Positions 18,439-29,737 of a DNA stretch of 64,000 nucleotides are shown in pieces (the stretch's first letter is position 1; each line of letters begins with the position of its first letter). The notes beneath the pieces were generated by a model. It was not told the DNA's origin, did no database searches, and saw only the letters and a program-made list of their open reading frames with translations. This DNA is from Robbsia betulipollinis. GTDB lineage: Bacteria; Pseudomonadota; Gammaproteobacteria; Burkholderiales; Burkholderiaceae. The DNA is taken from the NCBI RefSeq assembly GCF_026624755.1, contig NZ_JAPMXC010000001.1:2616367-2680366 (forward strand), in the 5' to 3' direction. Both the position numbers and the translations under genes were made by a program.

Positions 18439-19980
18439 TCAGTCCTCCCGGCGCAAATGCGGGAAGAGGATCACGTCGCGGATATTCGCGCTGTCGGTGA
18501 GCAGCATCACCAGACGGTCGATGCCGATGCCGCAGCCGCCGGTGGGCGGCATGCCGTGTTCGAGCGCGCGGATGAAGTCGGCGTCGTAGTACATCGCCTC
18601 GTCGTCGCCCGCGTCCTTCTGCTCGACCTGCTTGCGAAAGCGCGCCGCCTGGTCTTCCGGATCGTTCAATTCCGAGAAGCCGTTGGCGATTTCGCGTCCG
18701 GTGATGAACAACTCGAAGCGCTCGGTGATTTCCGGGTCCGCGTCGGAGCCGCGCGCAAGCGGCGAGACCTCGACCGGATAATCGATGATGAAGGTCGGCT
18801 CCCACAGCTTGGACTCGGCCGTTTCCTCGAACAGCGCCAGTTGCAGCGCGCCGATGCCGGCCTTGGCAAGCGGCGCGGCCGCCGTGTTGAGGCCGAATGT
18901 GCGCAGCTCCGTGCGCAGGAAATCGCTGTCGGTCAGCTGTGCATCGCTGTAATGCGGCGCGTGCGCCTGGATCGCCTGCTTGATCGTCATGCGGTGAAAG
19001 GGCTTGGAAAAGTCCAGCTCGCGGCCCTGATAGGCAATCGTCGCGCTGCCCAGCACGCGGATGGCGGCGCCGCGTATCAGGTCCTCGGTATAGGTCATCA
19101 GCCAGCGGTAATCGGCGTACGCGGCGTAGAACTCCATCATCGTGAATTCCGGATTGTGACGCGGCGACACGCCCTCGTTACGGAAGTTGCGGTTGATTTC
19201 GAACACGCGGTCGAAGCCGCCGACGATCAGGCGCTTCAGATAGAGTTCGGGCGCGATGCGCAGATACATCTGCATGTCGAGCGCGTTGTGATGCGTCGTG
19301 AACGGCTTCGCGCTCGCGCCGCCCGGGATCGGGTGCAGCATCGGCGTCTCGACTTCGAGAAAGCCCGCGCCCTCCATCTGCTGGCGGATCGCGGCGATGA
19401 TGCGCGTGCGATTCGCGAAGGTGCGACGTGCCTCCGGCGTGACGATCAAATCCACATAGCGCTGCCGATAGCGCATTTCCTGATCGGCGAGACCGTGGAA
19501 TTTGTCGGGCAGCGGCCGCAGCGACTTGGCAAGCAGGCGCAGGCTCTCGCAGCGCACCGACAATTCGCCCTTGTTCGTGCGAAACAGTTTGCCCTTGGCG
19601 GCGACGATGTCGCCGAGGTCCCATTTCTTGAACGCGTCGTAGGTCTCGGCGCCGACGTCGGCGGGGGTGACGAACAGCTGGATCTGCACGCCATCGTCCT
19701 GGATGGTGGCGAAACTGGCCTTGCCCATGATGCGCTTGAGCATCATGCGGCCGCCGATCGCGACGTCGAGCGCGGCGCTTTCCAGCGTCTCCTTGTCCGA
19801 CTCGCCATGCGCGGCATGCAGCTGCGCGGCGTGGTGGGTGGGGGCGAAATCGTTCGGGTAGGCGGGGCCCGCCGCGCGCATCGCGTTGAGCTTCTCGCGG
19901 CGTTCGGCGAGGATCGAATGGTCTTCGGCGACCGGGACGGCAGCGGAATCCGGGGCGGGCGTGTTCTGGGTATCGGTCAT
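18439..19980 (-). CDS. lysS: lysyl-tRNA synthetase (class II)
   Basis: A 513-residue class II aminoacyl-tRNA synthetase charging tRNA-Lys. The N-terminal OB-fold anticodon domain (residues ~60-160) is followed by the catalytic core with motif 2 ([20 protein letters not shown]) and motif 3 ([13 protein letters not shown]). The start at 19980 ([10 protein letters not shown]) matches the N-terminus usual in related bacteria; an upstream Met at 20001 is less likely. prfB lies upstream on the same strand with a ~110-base gap, the same order as the E. coli prfB-lysS operon, where both are co-transcribed. Confidence 0.96.
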   Translation of the reverse strand: MTDTQNTPAPDSAAVPVAEDHSILAERREKLNAMRAAGPAYPNDFAPTHHAAQLHAAHGESDKETLESAALDVAIGGRMMLKRIMGKASFATIQDDGVQIQLFVTPADVGAETYDAFKKWDLGDIVAAKGKLFRTNKGELSVRCESLRLLAKSLRPLPDKFHGLADQEMRYRQRYVDLIVTPEARRTFANRTRIIAAIRQQMEGAGFLEVETPMLHPIPGGASAKPFTTHHNALDMQMYLRIAPELYLKRLIVGGFDRVFEINRNFRNEGVSPRHNPEFTMMEFYAAYADYRWLMTYTEDLIRGAAIRVLGSATIAYQGRELDFSKPFHRMTIKQAIQAHAPHYSDAQLTDSDFLRTELRTFGLNTAAAPLAKAGIGALQLALFEETAESKLWEPTFIIDYPVEVSPLARGSDADPEITERFELFITGREIANGFSELNDPEDQAARFRKQVEQKDAGDDEAMYYDADFIRALEHGMPPTGGCGIGIDRLVMLLTDSANIRDVILFPHLRRED

Positions 19981-20091
19981 TGCGGGGTGAGCGTCGGGCA
20001 AGCGGGTGCATTATTCGGGCCGACCGTGCCGAACGCGCGATGAACGCGCGGGCCCGGCAAGGTGGCGGTGGAGCGGTGGCGTCCGTACCGC

Positions 20092-21196
20092 TCAGACGCC
20101 CTGTTTCAGGCTGGCGCCGATGAATTCGTCGAGGTCGCCGTCCAGCACGGAGCGGGTGTTGCTGATCTCGACGCCGGTGCGCAGGTCCTTGATCCGGCTC
20201 TGGTCCAGCACGTACGAGCGGATCTGGTGGCCCCAGCCGACATCGGTCTTGCCTGCTTCGAGCTTGTCCTGTTCGACCTGACGCTTGCGCATCTCCGCCT
20301 CGAACAGCTTGGAGCGCAGCATCGCCATCGCCTCGGCACGGTTGCGGTGCTGCGAGCGGTCGTTCTGGCACTGCACGACGATGTTCGTCGGCACGTGCGT
20401 GATCCGCACCGCCGAATCGGTCTTGTTGATGTGCTGGCCGCCGGCTCCGGAGGCACGATACGTGTCGATGCGCAGATCCGCCGGGTTGATGTCGACCTCG
20501 ATCGAGTCGTCGACTTCGGGATAGACGAACACCGAGCTGAACGAGGTGTGCCGCCCGCCCGAGGAATCGAACGGCGATTTGCGCACGAGGCGGTGCACGC
20601 CGGTTTCCGAGCGCAGATAGCCGTACGCGTACTCGCCCTCGATCTTGATCGAGGCGCTCTTGATGCCGGCGACGTCGCCGTCGGACTGTTCGAGGATCTC
20701 GGCCTTGAAACCCTTGCGCTCGGAGTAGCGCAGGTACTGGCGCAGCAGCATCGCCGCCCAGTCGCACGCTTCCGTGCCGCCCGCGCCCGACTGGATGTCG
20801 ATGAAGGCGTTGTTCGGGTCCGCCGGATTGCTGAACATCCGCCGGAACTCGATACCCTCCACGCGCGCGGAGAGTTCGGCGACTTCCTCTTCGATGGACA
20901 CGAGCGTGTCCTCGTCGCCTTCCTCGCGGGCCAGTTCGAACAGTTCCTGCGCGTTCAGCAGATCCTCGTCGAGTTGCACCAGCGAGGTGACCACGCCGTC
21001 GAGCAGCTTCTTCTCGCGGCCGAGCGCCTGCGCGTGTTTCGAATCGTTCCAGACCGTCGGGTCCTCGAGTTCCTTGTTGACTTCGATCAGTTTCGCCTGC
21101 TTGACATCGAAGTCAAAGATACCCCCGTAGGTCGGACGCACGAATGCGCAAATCGGCGATGGTCGAGTCGATTGCGTTCAGACGTTCCGCTTCCAT
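20092..21196 (-). CDS. prfB: peptide chain release factor 2, made by programmed +1 frameshift
   Basis: RF2 reads UGA and UAA stop codons. Translation starts at the ATG at 21196 ([17 protein letters not shown]...) and reaches an in-frame TGA at codon 28 (21115-21113). A +1 shift at CTT-T-GAC then continues in the main frame, giving 367 residues (E. coli 365). The anticodon-like SPF motif ([10 protein letters not shown]) and the catalytic GGQ ([18 protein letters not shown]) are present. The ATG at 21141 would produce a truncated protein and should not be taken as the true start. lysS follows. Confidence 0.95.
21112..21124 (-). promoter_or_regulatory. prfB programmed +1 frameshift site
   Basis: On the minus strand the sequence reads GGGGG-TAT-CTT-TGA-C. 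The run of Gs acts as the internal Shine-Dalgarno-like element (normally AGGGGG; here preceded by C), the slippery codon is CTT, and the stop is TGA followed by C. When RF2 is scarce, the ribosome slips forward one base, which autoregulates RF2 synthesis. This is the classical bacterial prfB signal. Confidence 0.95.
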
Positions 21197-21274
21197 GTCG
21201 TTTCATTCCAAAAAGCTAGGTTTTTACGGGATTCTTCAAGCGGAGGATTATAGCCGATCGCATCCCCGGCCGGC

Positions 21275-22984
21275 CTAGGCGTGCGCGTGCTCGACGATCA
21301 TCTGCACGCGCGTCACGCCGTTCCACGTATCGCGCGTGAGCCGGTAGGCGACGCTCGCCTGCTCGGGCAGCGGCTCGGTGCGGTTGAACCAGATGGCGTC
21401 GAAGCGCCGCGTGCCGCGAAAGAGCTGCAGCTTCAGGTGCCTGTCCTTGACGAGCGACTGCGCGCGCACCTCGAACACGCCGGAGAACACCGGCGCGGGA
21501 AAGCCCTGGCCCCAGATCGCCGCGTCGAGCATCTCCACCACTTGCGCGGTGAAATACGCGTCCTCGAGCTCGCCGTCGGTTTCCAGCACGCGTTGCAGCG
21601 CCTGTTCCGGCAGCCACTCCCGGCCGACCGTTTCCAGCGCCTCGGTGAAGCGGGCGAAGTCGTCGGCGCGCAGCGTCAGGCCGGCGGCCATTGCGTGGCC
21701 GCCGAATTTCAGCAGCATGCCGGGGTGGCGCTTCGACACCAGGTCGAGCGCGTCGCGCAGATGAAAACCGGGAATCGAGCGGCCGGAGCCCTTGATCAGT
21801 TCGCCGTCGTCGTCGGCGGGGGCGAAGGTGATCGTCGGCCGGTAGAAGCGTTCCTTCAAGCGCGAGGCGACGATGCCGATCACCCCCTGGTGCCACAGCG
21901 GATCGTACAGCGTCAGCGTGGTGCGGCCGGGGTCGCTCGGGTCGATGCTGTCGAGGGCGGCGAGCGCTTCGTGCTGCATGCCGGTCTCGATCTCGCGGCG
22001 CTCGCGGTTCATGCCGTCGAGCTCCTGCGCGAGTTCCCACGCGCGGCCCGGATCGTCGGTCAGCAGGCACTCGATGCCCAGCGACATGTCTGCCAGGCGT
22101 CCCGCGGCATTGAGGCGCGGCCCGACGGCGAAACCGAGGTCCTGCACGCCGGCCGTGCGCGCCTCGCGGCCCGCGGCGCGAAACAGCGCGGCGATGCCGG
22201 GTTGCGTCTTGCCGGCGCGGATGCGTGCGAGGCCCTGGGCGACCAGTACCCGGTTGTTCGGATCCAGACGCACGACGTCGGCGACCGTGCCCAGCGCGAC
22301 CAGATCCAGCAGCCGCACGAGTTTCGGCTGGCTGGCGGCGTCGAACACGCCGCGCGCGCGCATCGCCGCGCGGGTCGCGAGCAGGACGTAGAAGATGACG
22401 CCCACGCCGGCGATATGCTTGCTCGGGAACGTGCAGTCCGGCTGGTTCGGGTTGACGATGGCGCACGCGTCGGGCAGCGTGTCGCCCGGCAGATGGTGAT
22501 CGGTCACGACGACGTCGACGCCGGCCGCGTTCGCCGCCGCCACGCCCTCGACGCTGGCGATGCCGTTGTCCACGGTGATCAGCAGCTCGGGCGGGCGGCG
22601 CGTATTCGACAGGGCGAGCGCGACGATCTCCGGCGTCAGGCCGTAGCCGTATTCGAAGCGGTTCGGCACCAAATAGTCGACGTCGGCGCCGAGCATGCGC
22701 AGGCCCCGCACCGCGACGGCGCAGGCGGTCGCGCCGTCGCAGTCGTAATCGGCGATCACCAGCAGCCGCCGGCGCGCGGCGATGGCGTCGGCAAGCCGGG
22801 CGGCGGCCGCATCGATGCCGCGCAGCAGGTGGGGCGGCAGCAATTTGTCGAGGCCGGTCTCGACATCGGGCGCGGCGCGGATGCCGCGTGCCGCGTACAG
22901 CCGCGCGAGCACGGGATGCAGGCCGTGCCGGATCAGGGTCTCGGTGTCGGCGGGTGCGCAGGGGCGTGTTTGAATCCGGGTCAT
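21275..22984 (-). CDS. recJ: single-stranded-DNA exonuclease RecJ
   Basis: A 569-residue 5'-3' single-strand DNA exonuclease of the DHH family, used in recombination, mismatch repair and base-excision repair. The DHH domain has DYDCDGATA (residues ~78-86) and VTDHHLPGD. The DHHA1 domain carries GSGRSIPGFHLRDAL and GGHAMAAGL, and an OB-fold closes the C-terminus. I chose the ATG at 22984 (MTRIQTRP): the frame stays open far upstream, but that part overlaps the preceding gene and is only its shadow. The ATG overlaps the stop of the upstream gene (ATGA). prfB lies downstream. Confidence 0.96.
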   Translation of the reverse strand: MTRIQTRPCAPADTETLIRHGLHPVLARLYAARGIRAAPDVETGLDKLLPPHLLRGIDAAAARLADAIAARRRLLVIADYDCDGATACAVAVRGLRMLGADVDYLVPNRFEYGYGLTPEIVALALSNTRRPPELLITVDNGIASVEGVAAANAAGVDVVVTDHHLPGDTLPDACAIVNPNQPDCTFPSKHIAGVGVIFYVLLATRAAMRARGVFDAASQPKLVRLLDLVALGTVADVVRLDPNNRVLVAQGLARIRAGKTQPGIAALFRAAGREARTAGVQDLGFAVGPRLNAAGRLADMSLGIECLLTDDPGRAWELAQELDGMNRERREIETGMQHEALAALDSIDPSDPGRTTLTLYDPLWHQGVIGIVASRLKERFYRPTITFAPADDDGELIKGSGRSIPGFHLRDALDLVSKRHPGMLLKFGGHAMAAGLTLRADDFARFTEALETVGREWLPEQALQRVLETDGELEDAYFTAQVVEMLDAAIWGQGFPAPVFSGVFEVRAQSLVKDRHLKLQLFRGTRRFDAIWFNRTEPLPEQASVAYRLTRDTWNGVTRVQMIVEHAHA

Positions 22985-24243
22985 GGGTGCGCCGAGGGGG
23001 TCGCGGGCGGGGCCGCCGTGGCATCGGCGGCCATGACGTCGGCCGTGCCGGCAAGCAGGGAAAGAAGGGTGCGGCGGCGCCAGAATTTCTTCAGATCGCC
23101 ACGCGTCACGGTGAGCGTCACGGTGCCGGTGTCGCTGCCCAGCGTCAGGTGCAGCCGACCTACGCGGCCGTCCCGCAAGGCCTGGAGCGCGGGCGTGAAC
23201 CACTGCGCATCGATGTCGGCGAGCCGGGCCAGCCAGTCGCCCCAGTCCTGGTTGACGAAGGCGGCGGCGAGGCCGCCGATTTCGATCAGGATCGGCAGCG
23301 CGCGCGGGTCGGCCGGGCGGGGTACGGGCCCGTCCCCCGGACGTGCGGATGCGCGCGTCGCGGCGGCGCCCGTCATCCCGGTCAACAGCGCCGCGAACGT
23401 GGGCGGCAGCGGCGCGACCCCGGCCCGCGTCGCCAGCCCGAGGCCGCGCGTCGCGCAGGCGTCGGAATAGAGCGTGTCGAATGCGCGGGCCAGCGCCGGT
23501 TCGGACGACGCATCCGACGACGCATCCCGGGCGGGGTGCGCCGGCCCATCCGGCTCCGCGAGCGCGCCCTGGCCGTGCAGCCAGACGGTATTCACCGCCA
23601 GTTGCCCGCGCCGTTCCCGGGCTTCGTTGACCGGATGCTCGTGCCAGGCCATCTGGATCTCGTTTTGCAGACTCATCCACGGGCGCGAACGCGCGCCCGT
23701 GGCGCGGGCCAGCGGCAGCCAGATATCGATGCTGCGGCCGATCGCCCGCAGCGGCGCCGCGCCGTCCAGCTCGCGCAGGGCGTCGCCGCTGACGTACCAG
23801 CGCAACGGCGTCGGCGCGACCAGCGTCAGGCCGCGTTCGTCGAACGACGCCTGCGCCTGCGCGATCAGCGCGCGGGCGTCGGCGTCGTCGAGCGCCAGGG
23901 TGTCGGGGTCGAGCAACACCAGATGGTCGTGCGTGACCGCGACGTGCGCCGGTTGCAGGCACGCCCACGTCGCCCGTCCGGGCGCGCCGCCGTCGGCCAG
24001 CAGCATATAGGGCGCGAGCGGGGTGTCGCCGCCGTCGGGTACCGCGATGCCGTGCCGCGCGGCCAGCCACTGCTCGTGCGGCAGGCTGCGCTGGAAATCC
24101 TCGCCGGGCACGCGTTCGCGCAGCGTGGCCCGGCGCACCAGCTGGTCGAGCCCGGGCGTCGCGCGCGCGGGCAGTACCGCGGCGCCTTCCTGCGCGGCAG
24201 GCAACGCGAACGGCAAGAGAAAGTGAAGGGTGGGTTCATGCAT
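22981..24243 (-). CDS. conserved protein upstream of recJ (RpfE-type / phosphoglycerate-mutase-like annotation)
   Basis: A 420-residue Ala-rich soluble protein. Segments such as LLLPFALP near the start, ATWACLQPAHVAVTHDHLVLLDP, PTPLRWYV and MQNEIQMAWHEHPVNEARERRG-like text (about residues 200-225) are recognisable from betaproteobacterial proteins. These are annotated as 'regulatory protein RpfE type' or, doubtfully, as bisphosphoglycerate-independent phosphoglycerate mutase. I see no clear metal-binding motifs of a phosphatase, so enzymatic function is unproven. Its stop overlaps the recJ start by four bases, and the two are very likely co-translated. lolC starts 61 bases away on the opposite strand. 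Confidence 0.7.
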   Translation of the reverse strand: MHEPTLHFLLPFALPAAQEGAAVLPARATPGLDQLVRRATLRERVPGEDFQRSLPHEQWLAARHGIAVPDGGDTPLAPYMLLADGGAPGRATWACLQPAHVAVTHDHLVLLDPDTLALDDADARALIAQAQASFDERGLTLVAPTPLRWYVSGDALRELDGAAPLRAIGRSIDIWLPLARATGARSRPWMSLQNEIQMAWHEHPVNEARERRGQLAVNTVWLHGQGALAEPDGPAHPARDASSDASSEPALARAFDTLYSDACATRGLGLATRAGVAPLPPTFAALLTGMTGAAATRASARPGDGPVPRPADPRALPILIEIGGLAAAFVNQDWGDWLARLADIDAQWFTPALQALRDGRVGRLHLTLGSDTGTVTLTVTRGDLKKFWRRRTLLSLLAGTADVMAADATAAPPATPSAHP

Positions 24244-24304
24244 AGATCACCGCATTGTATGGCAAACTTGCCGGCTGACCCCGTTATGACCAGGAAGACC
24301 GCAT

Positions 24305-25550
24305 TTGAAACTCCCTTATGAATGGCAGATCGGCTGGCGCTATACGCGCGCCGGCAAGCGCACCACCGGCAACGGTTTCATCTCCTTCATCGCGGTGATC
24401 TCGATGGTCGGCATCGCGCTGGGCGTGGCCGCGCTGATCGTCGTGCTGTCGGTGATGAACGGCTTCCAGCGCGAGGTGCGCGACCGCATGTTGTCGGTGC
24501 TCGCGCACGTCGAGATCTACTCGCCGACGGGCGCGATCCCCGACTGGCGGCAGACCGCGACCGAGGCGCTGCGCAATCGCGAGGTCGTCGCGGCCGCGCC
24601 GTATGTCGATGCGCAGGCCCTGCTCACGCGCGGCGAGACCGTCTCCGGCGTCGCGTTGCGCGGCGTCGAACCGAGCGCCGAGGCGAAGGTCGAGGACATC
24701 GCCAGCGAGATGACCGCGGGGCGCCTGGCGAACCTGACGCCGGGCGGCTTCGGCATCGTGCTGGGCAAGGAGCTGGCCGGCAACCTCGACGTGGGGCTGG
24801 GCGACAAGGTCACGCTGGTCGCGCCCGAGGGCACGATGACGCCGGCGGGCGTGCTGCCCCGGCTCAAGCAGTTCACGGTGGTCGGCGTGTTCTCGTCCGG
24901 GCATTACGAATACGACAGCGGCCTCGCGCTGATCGACATCGTCGACGCGCAGGCGCTGTTCCGGCGACCGGCGCCCTCGGGCGTGCGTCTGAAGCTGAAG
25001 GACATGGAGCGCGCGCCGCAGGTGGCGTACGACCTGTCGAAGACGCTCTCGGGCGACCTGTACATCCGCGACTGGACCCGGCAGAACAAGACCTGGTTCT
25101 CGGCGGTGCAGATCGAGAAACGCATGATGTTCATCATCCTGACGCTGATCATCGCGGTGGCGGCCTTCAATCTGGTGTCCTCGCTGGTGATGACGGTCAC
25201 CGACAAGCAGCCGGATATCGCGATCCTGCGCACGCTGGGCGCGGGGCGGCGCTCGATCATGAAGATCTTCTTCATCCAGGGCGTGACGATCGGCTTCATC
25301 GGCACCGCGCTGGGCGTGGGATTCGGCAGCTTGCTCGCCTATTACATCCCGGTCATCGTGCCGGCGATCGAACATGTATTCCAGGTGCAGTTCCTGCCGC
25401 CATCGGTGTATTTCATCAGCGAGCTGCCGTCGCAGCTGGAGCCGAGCGACGTCCTGCGCATCGGCGTGATCGCCTTCGCGATGTCGGCGCTCGCCACGCT
25501 CTATCCCAGCTGGCGCGCCTCGCGCGTCAAACCCGCGGAGGCACTGCGCT

Positions 25551-25558
<8 letters not shown>
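24305..25558 (+). CDS. lolC: LolC/LolE lipoprotein-release permease
   Basis: A 417-residue inner-membrane permease of the Lol system, which releases outer-membrane lipoproteins to LolA. The MacB-like architecture is clear. An N-terminal helix ([30 protein letters not shown]) is followed by a ~220-residue periplasmic domain. Three C-terminal helices start at [23 protein letters not shown], and the cytoplasmic loop [23 protein letters not shown] contacts the ATPase. The start at the TTG 24305 is weakly supported; [13 protein letters not shown] is the family N-terminus. The gene overlaps lolD by eight bases. As in many betaproteobacteria only one permease gene is present, so LolC probably acts as a homodimer. 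Confidence 0.93.
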
Positions 25559-26327
<769 letters not shown>

Positions 26328-26338
26328 GCAGACAGCCG

Positions 26339-27127
26339 ATGTGGATCGATACCCACTGCCATCTGGATGCCGGTGAATTCGACGCCGATCGCGACCAGGT
26401 CGCCGCCGCCGCGCGGGCGGCGGGCGTCGCGACGATCGTCATCCCGGCGGTGACCCCGGCGAACTTCGCCACGGTGCGCGCGCTGGCGCATCGCATCCAG
26501 GGCGGCGCGTACGCGCTGGGGATCCATCCGCTGTTCACCGCCCAGGCCGACGACGCGGCGCTGGCGACCCTGCGCGCGGCGATCGTCGCGAGCCTGGACG
26601 ATTCCCGTTTCGTCGGCATCGGCGAAATCGGCCTGGACTACTTCGTGCCCGGGCTCGACGACGCGCGCCAGCGCGGGGTCTTCGATGCCCAGTTGCGGCT
26701 GGCGAGAGAATTCGATCTGCCGGTGATCTGCCATGTGCGGCGTGCGCAGGATCAGGTGCTGCATGGTTTGCGGCGCTTCGGCCTCACGCAGGGCATCGCG
26801 CATGCGTTCAACGGCAGCCGCCAGCAGGCGGATGGGTTCATCCGCCAGGGCTTCAGGCTGGGCTTCGGCGGCGCGATGACCTTCGAGCGCGCGCTGCAGA
26901 TCCGGCGGCTCGCGCAGACGCTGCCGCTCGAGGCGGTGGTCGTCGAAACCGACGCGCCCGATATTGCGCCTGCCTGGCGCTACAGGCAGCGCAACAGCCC
27001 CGATCAGGTGCCGCGCATTGCCCAGACCCTGGCGCAGCTGCGCGAACTGTCCCTCGACCAACTGGCCGACTGCACGACGGCCAATGCGTTCGCCGCCTTG
27101 CCGCGGCTGGCGCACGTGCCGCGATAA
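26339..27127 (+). CDS. TatD-family metal-dependent hydrolase
   Basis: A 262-residue TIM-barrel hydrolase of the TatD family (metal-dependent DNase / 3'-5' exonuclease activities are known for members). Metal ligands are visible: His6 and His8 in IDTHCHLD, Glu in GEIGLDYF, His in VICHVRRA, and Asp in VVVETDAPDIAP. The start at 26339 gives the family N-terminus MWIDTHCHLD. It lies 11 bases after lolD and before comEC, an arrangement suggesting one transcript. Substrate is not known. Confidence 0.9.
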   Translation: MWIDTHCHLDAGEFDADRDQVAAAARAAGVATIVIPAVTPANFATVRALAHRIQGGAYALGIHPLFTAQADDAALATLRAAIVASLDDSRFVGIGEIGLDYFVPGLDDARQRGVFDAQLRLAREFDLPVICHVRRAQDQVLHGLRRFGLTQGIAHAFNGSRQQADGFIRQGFRLGFGGAMTFERALQIRRLAQTLPLEAVVVETDAPDIAPAWRYRQRNSPDQVPRIAQTLAQLRELSLDQLADCTTANAFAALPRLAHVPR

Positions 27128-27175
27128 TTCCTGCCTGAGCGGCGCGCGGGCGCCGCAGACTCGAGGGGCAGGAGG

Positions 27176-29737
27176 ATGCGGATCTTCGCGCCGGCGTTCG
27201 CGGTGGGGGCCTGTGCGGTGCAGCGCGCCGCCAGCCTGCCGTCGTCGGCGCTGCTGGCGGCCCTGACGCTGGCCTGCGTACTGTTCCTGCTCGCGTCCCG
27301 ATACTCCCGCGCGTGGCGTTGCGTGCCGCCGTTCCTGCTGGCCAGCGCGGCGCTTCTCGCCGGATACGACTGGGCCGCGTGGCGTGCGCAGATGCGGCTT
27401 TCGACCGTGCTGCCCGAAGCGCTCGAACAACGCGATGTGCGCCTGAGCGGACGGGTAGAGGGCCTGCCCGAGCCGGCCGACGACGGCGTGCGGTTTGTCC
27501 TGCGGGTGGAGGCGGTGCATTCCGCGCTGCCGGCCGGGGTGGCCGCGGCGCGCTTCCCGGCGCGCGTGCGTCTGTCGTGGACGAGCGCGTACCGCAGGGG
27601 GAGCGTGGTGCCGGCGCTCGAAGCGGGGCAGCGCTGGACCTTGACGGTGCGTCTGAAACGGCCGCATGGCAACGCGAATTTCGGGGGTTTCGACACCGAG
27701 GCGTGGCTGCTGCGACGCGGCATCCGCGCCACCGGCCACGTCCGTACGGGACAGCCGGCGGTGGCGGCCGATGGCATCTCCCCGCCGGACGCCACCCTGT
27801 TCGCCGCGCGGGCATGGATCGATCGCGTGCGCGGCGGCATCGCGCGGCGAATCGACGCGGTCCTGCCGCAGCGGCCGCATGCGGGCGTGGTGACCGCGCT
27901 GGCGATCGGTTATCAGGGCGGGATCACGCGCGCGGACTGGCTGCGTTTCAGTCGGACCGGCACGAACCATCTGGTGGCCGTGTCGGGTCTGCACGTCGGT
28001 CTCGTCGCCGGCTTCGCCGCGCTGCTGGGGGGCGGTCTCTGGCGGCGTGGCGTCTGGCGGGGCCGCGCCTTGCCGTTGCGCTGGCCGGCGCCGCGCCTGG
28101 GCGCCGTCTGCGCGCTGCTGGCGGCGGCATGGTTCGTGGCGCTGGCCGGTTTCGGCGTCCCGGCGCAACGGGCTTTCTGGATGCTGGCGGTGGTGTGCGC
28201 GGCCGCGTTCGCCGGCCGCGCGCCGGCACCGTCGCGGGTGCTCGCGTGGGCGCTGCTGGCGGTCGTCGTGGCGGACCCCTGGGCGGTGTCGGCGGCCGGT
28301 TTCTGGCTGTCGTTCGGCGCGGTGGCGGCGATCGCCTTCGCAACGACGTCGACGGCGCGGGCCGTGACGCCGCACGACGCGGCGGTGCCGGCCGCGGCGA
28401 CGGCAGCAGCGGCGTTGCCCGCCTCCCCCCGGCACGGTCCGGCGCGCTCGCCCGCGGGTCCCGCGCGCCGTGCCTGGCGGCGCGCCTGGCCGCATCTGGC
28501 CGCGGGCCTCGGCGGCGCGGCGCGGGTGCAGATCGCCGTCACGGTCGCCCTGGTGCCGGCGGGTGCGAGCCTCTTCGGGCAGGTGCCGCTGCTCGGGCCG
28601 CTCGCGAATGCCGTGGCGATTCCCTGGGTGAGTTTCCTGGTGGTGCCGGCGGTATTGGCGGGCGTGGTGCTGCCCGCACCCTGCGATGCGCTGGCGTTTC
28701 ATGCCGCCCATACGCTGATCGCCTGGCTCGGCCGCGCGCTCGATGTGCTTGCCGCGCCCGGGTGGGCCATGCTGAACGTCGCCGCGCCCGACGTACCGAC
28801 GCTCGCGGCCGCGCTGCTCGGCGTGGCATGGGGACTCGGCCCGCGCGGCCTGCCGTTGCAGCGGCTCGCGCCGCTTCTGTGCGCGCCGCTGTTTCTCTAC
28901 CGGCCGGCGCCGCCGGGCAGCGGCGAATTTCGCGTGACGCTGCTGGATGTCGGGCAGGGCATGGCGGCGCTGGTCGAGACACGCGGGCACCGCATGCTCT
29001 ACGACACCGGCCCGCCGATGGGCCGCACCGATGCCGGCGAACGTCTGATCGTGCCGTCGCTGCGCGTACAGGGCGTGACCACGCTCGACACGCTGGTCGT
29101 CAGCCACGATCACGACGATCATTACGGCGGCGCGCGCACGGTGCTCACCCAGATGACGACGCGGCAGCTGCTGGCATCGCTGCCGCCGGCGCAGCCTCTA
29201 TGGATGACCGCGCGCGACGGCGGCGCGCGCGTCACCCGCTGTCGGCGAGGTGCGTCATGGCGCTGGGACGGGGTGACGTTCGAGGTTTTGTGGCCGGCGG
29301 ACCCGGATGCCGGCGCCGCGCCCAATGGCATGAGTTGCGTGATCCGCGTAGCCAACGCGCGGCACACGCTCCTGCTCGCCGGCGATATCGAAGCACCGCA
29401 GGAGGCAGCGATGCTGCGTGCCGCGACGCCACTCGATGCGACGATCCTGCTCGCGCCGCACCATGGCAGCCGGACGTCCTCCACCGATGCCTTCGTCGCC
29501 GCGGTCGCGCCGGCGCACGTGGTCTTTCAGATGGGCTATCTGAACCGGTACCGGCATCCGCACCCGCAGGTCGTCGCACGCTACGCGCGGCAAGGGGCGC
29601 AGTCGTACCGAAGCGACCGCGACGGCGCCGTGCGCTTCGAAACGCATGGCGCCCGTCTCGACGTTATGGCCTACCGTAGAAATCTTCGACGCTACTGGAT
29701 GGCGGCATGGCCTCGTACGGCGTCCGATGCGTCTTGA
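27176..29737 (+). CDS. comEC: ComEC/Rec2 DNA-uptake channel
   Basis: An 853-residue protein predicted to carry single-stranded DNA across the inner membrane during natural transformation. An N-terminal pair of helices is followed by a DUF4131-type OB domain (residues ~70-210), the polytopic competence domain with GYQGGITRADWLRFSRTGTNHLVAVSGLHVGL near residues 240-275, and a C-terminal metallo-beta-lactamase domain. The last domain shows VSHDHDDHYGGA, LLAGDIE and LAPHHGSRTSS, i.e. intact metal ligands. Its 3' end overlaps the convergent gene by 74 bases. The pilus in this window is type IVb rather than the competence type IVa pilus, so it is not obviously part of the same apparatus. Confidence 0.93.
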   Translation: MRIFAPAFAVGACAVQRAASLPSSALLAALTLACVLFLLASRYSRAWRCVPPFLLASAALLAGYDWAAWRAQMRLSTVLPEALEQRDVRLSGRVEGLPEPADDGVRFVLRVEAVHSALPAGVAAARFPARVRLSWTSAYRRGSVVPALEAGQRWTLTVRLKRPHGNANFGGFDTEAWLLRRGIRATGHVRTGQPAVAADGISPPDATLFAARAWIDRVRGGIARRIDAVLPQRPHAGVVTALAIGYQGGITRADWLRFSRTGTNHLVAVSGLHVGLVAGFAALLGGGLWRRGVWRGRALPLRWPAPRLGAVCALLAAAWFVALAGFGVPAQRAFWMLAVVCAAAFAGRAPAPSRVLAWALLAVVVADPWAVSAAGFWLSFGAVAAIAFATTSTARAVTPHDAAVPAAATAAAALPASPRHGPARSPAGPARRAWRRAWPHLAAGLGGAARVQIAVTVALVPAGASLFGQVPLLGPLANAVAIPWVSFLVVPAVLAGVVLPAPCDALAFHAAHTLIAWLGRALDVLAAPGWAMLNVAAPDVPTLAAALLGVAWGLGPRGLPLQRLAPLLCAPLFLYRPAPPGSGEFRVTLLDVGQGMAALVETRGHRMLYDTGPPMGRTDAGERLIVPSLRVQGVTTLDTLVVSHDHDDHYGGARTVLTQMTTRQLLASLPPAQPLWMTARDGGARVTRCRRGASWRWDGVTFEVLWPADPDAGAAPNGMSCVIRVANARHTLLLAGDIEAPQEAAMLRAATPLDATILLAPHHGSRTSSTDAFVAAVAPAHVVFQMGYLNRYRHPHPQVVARYARQGAQSYRSDRDGAVRFETHGARLDVMAYRRNLRRYWMAAWPRTASDAS

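Noticed and set aside
21141..21196. prfB start at 21141
   Set aside because: It would drop the conserved N-terminus; the upstream ATG with the TGA frameshift site is the known RF2 arrangement.
23000..24070. Upstream extension of the recJ frame to 931 codons
   Set aside because: The extra part overlaps the conserved gene 22981-24243 in another frame and has low-complexity composition; RecJ family length and the ATGA overlap fix the start at 22984.
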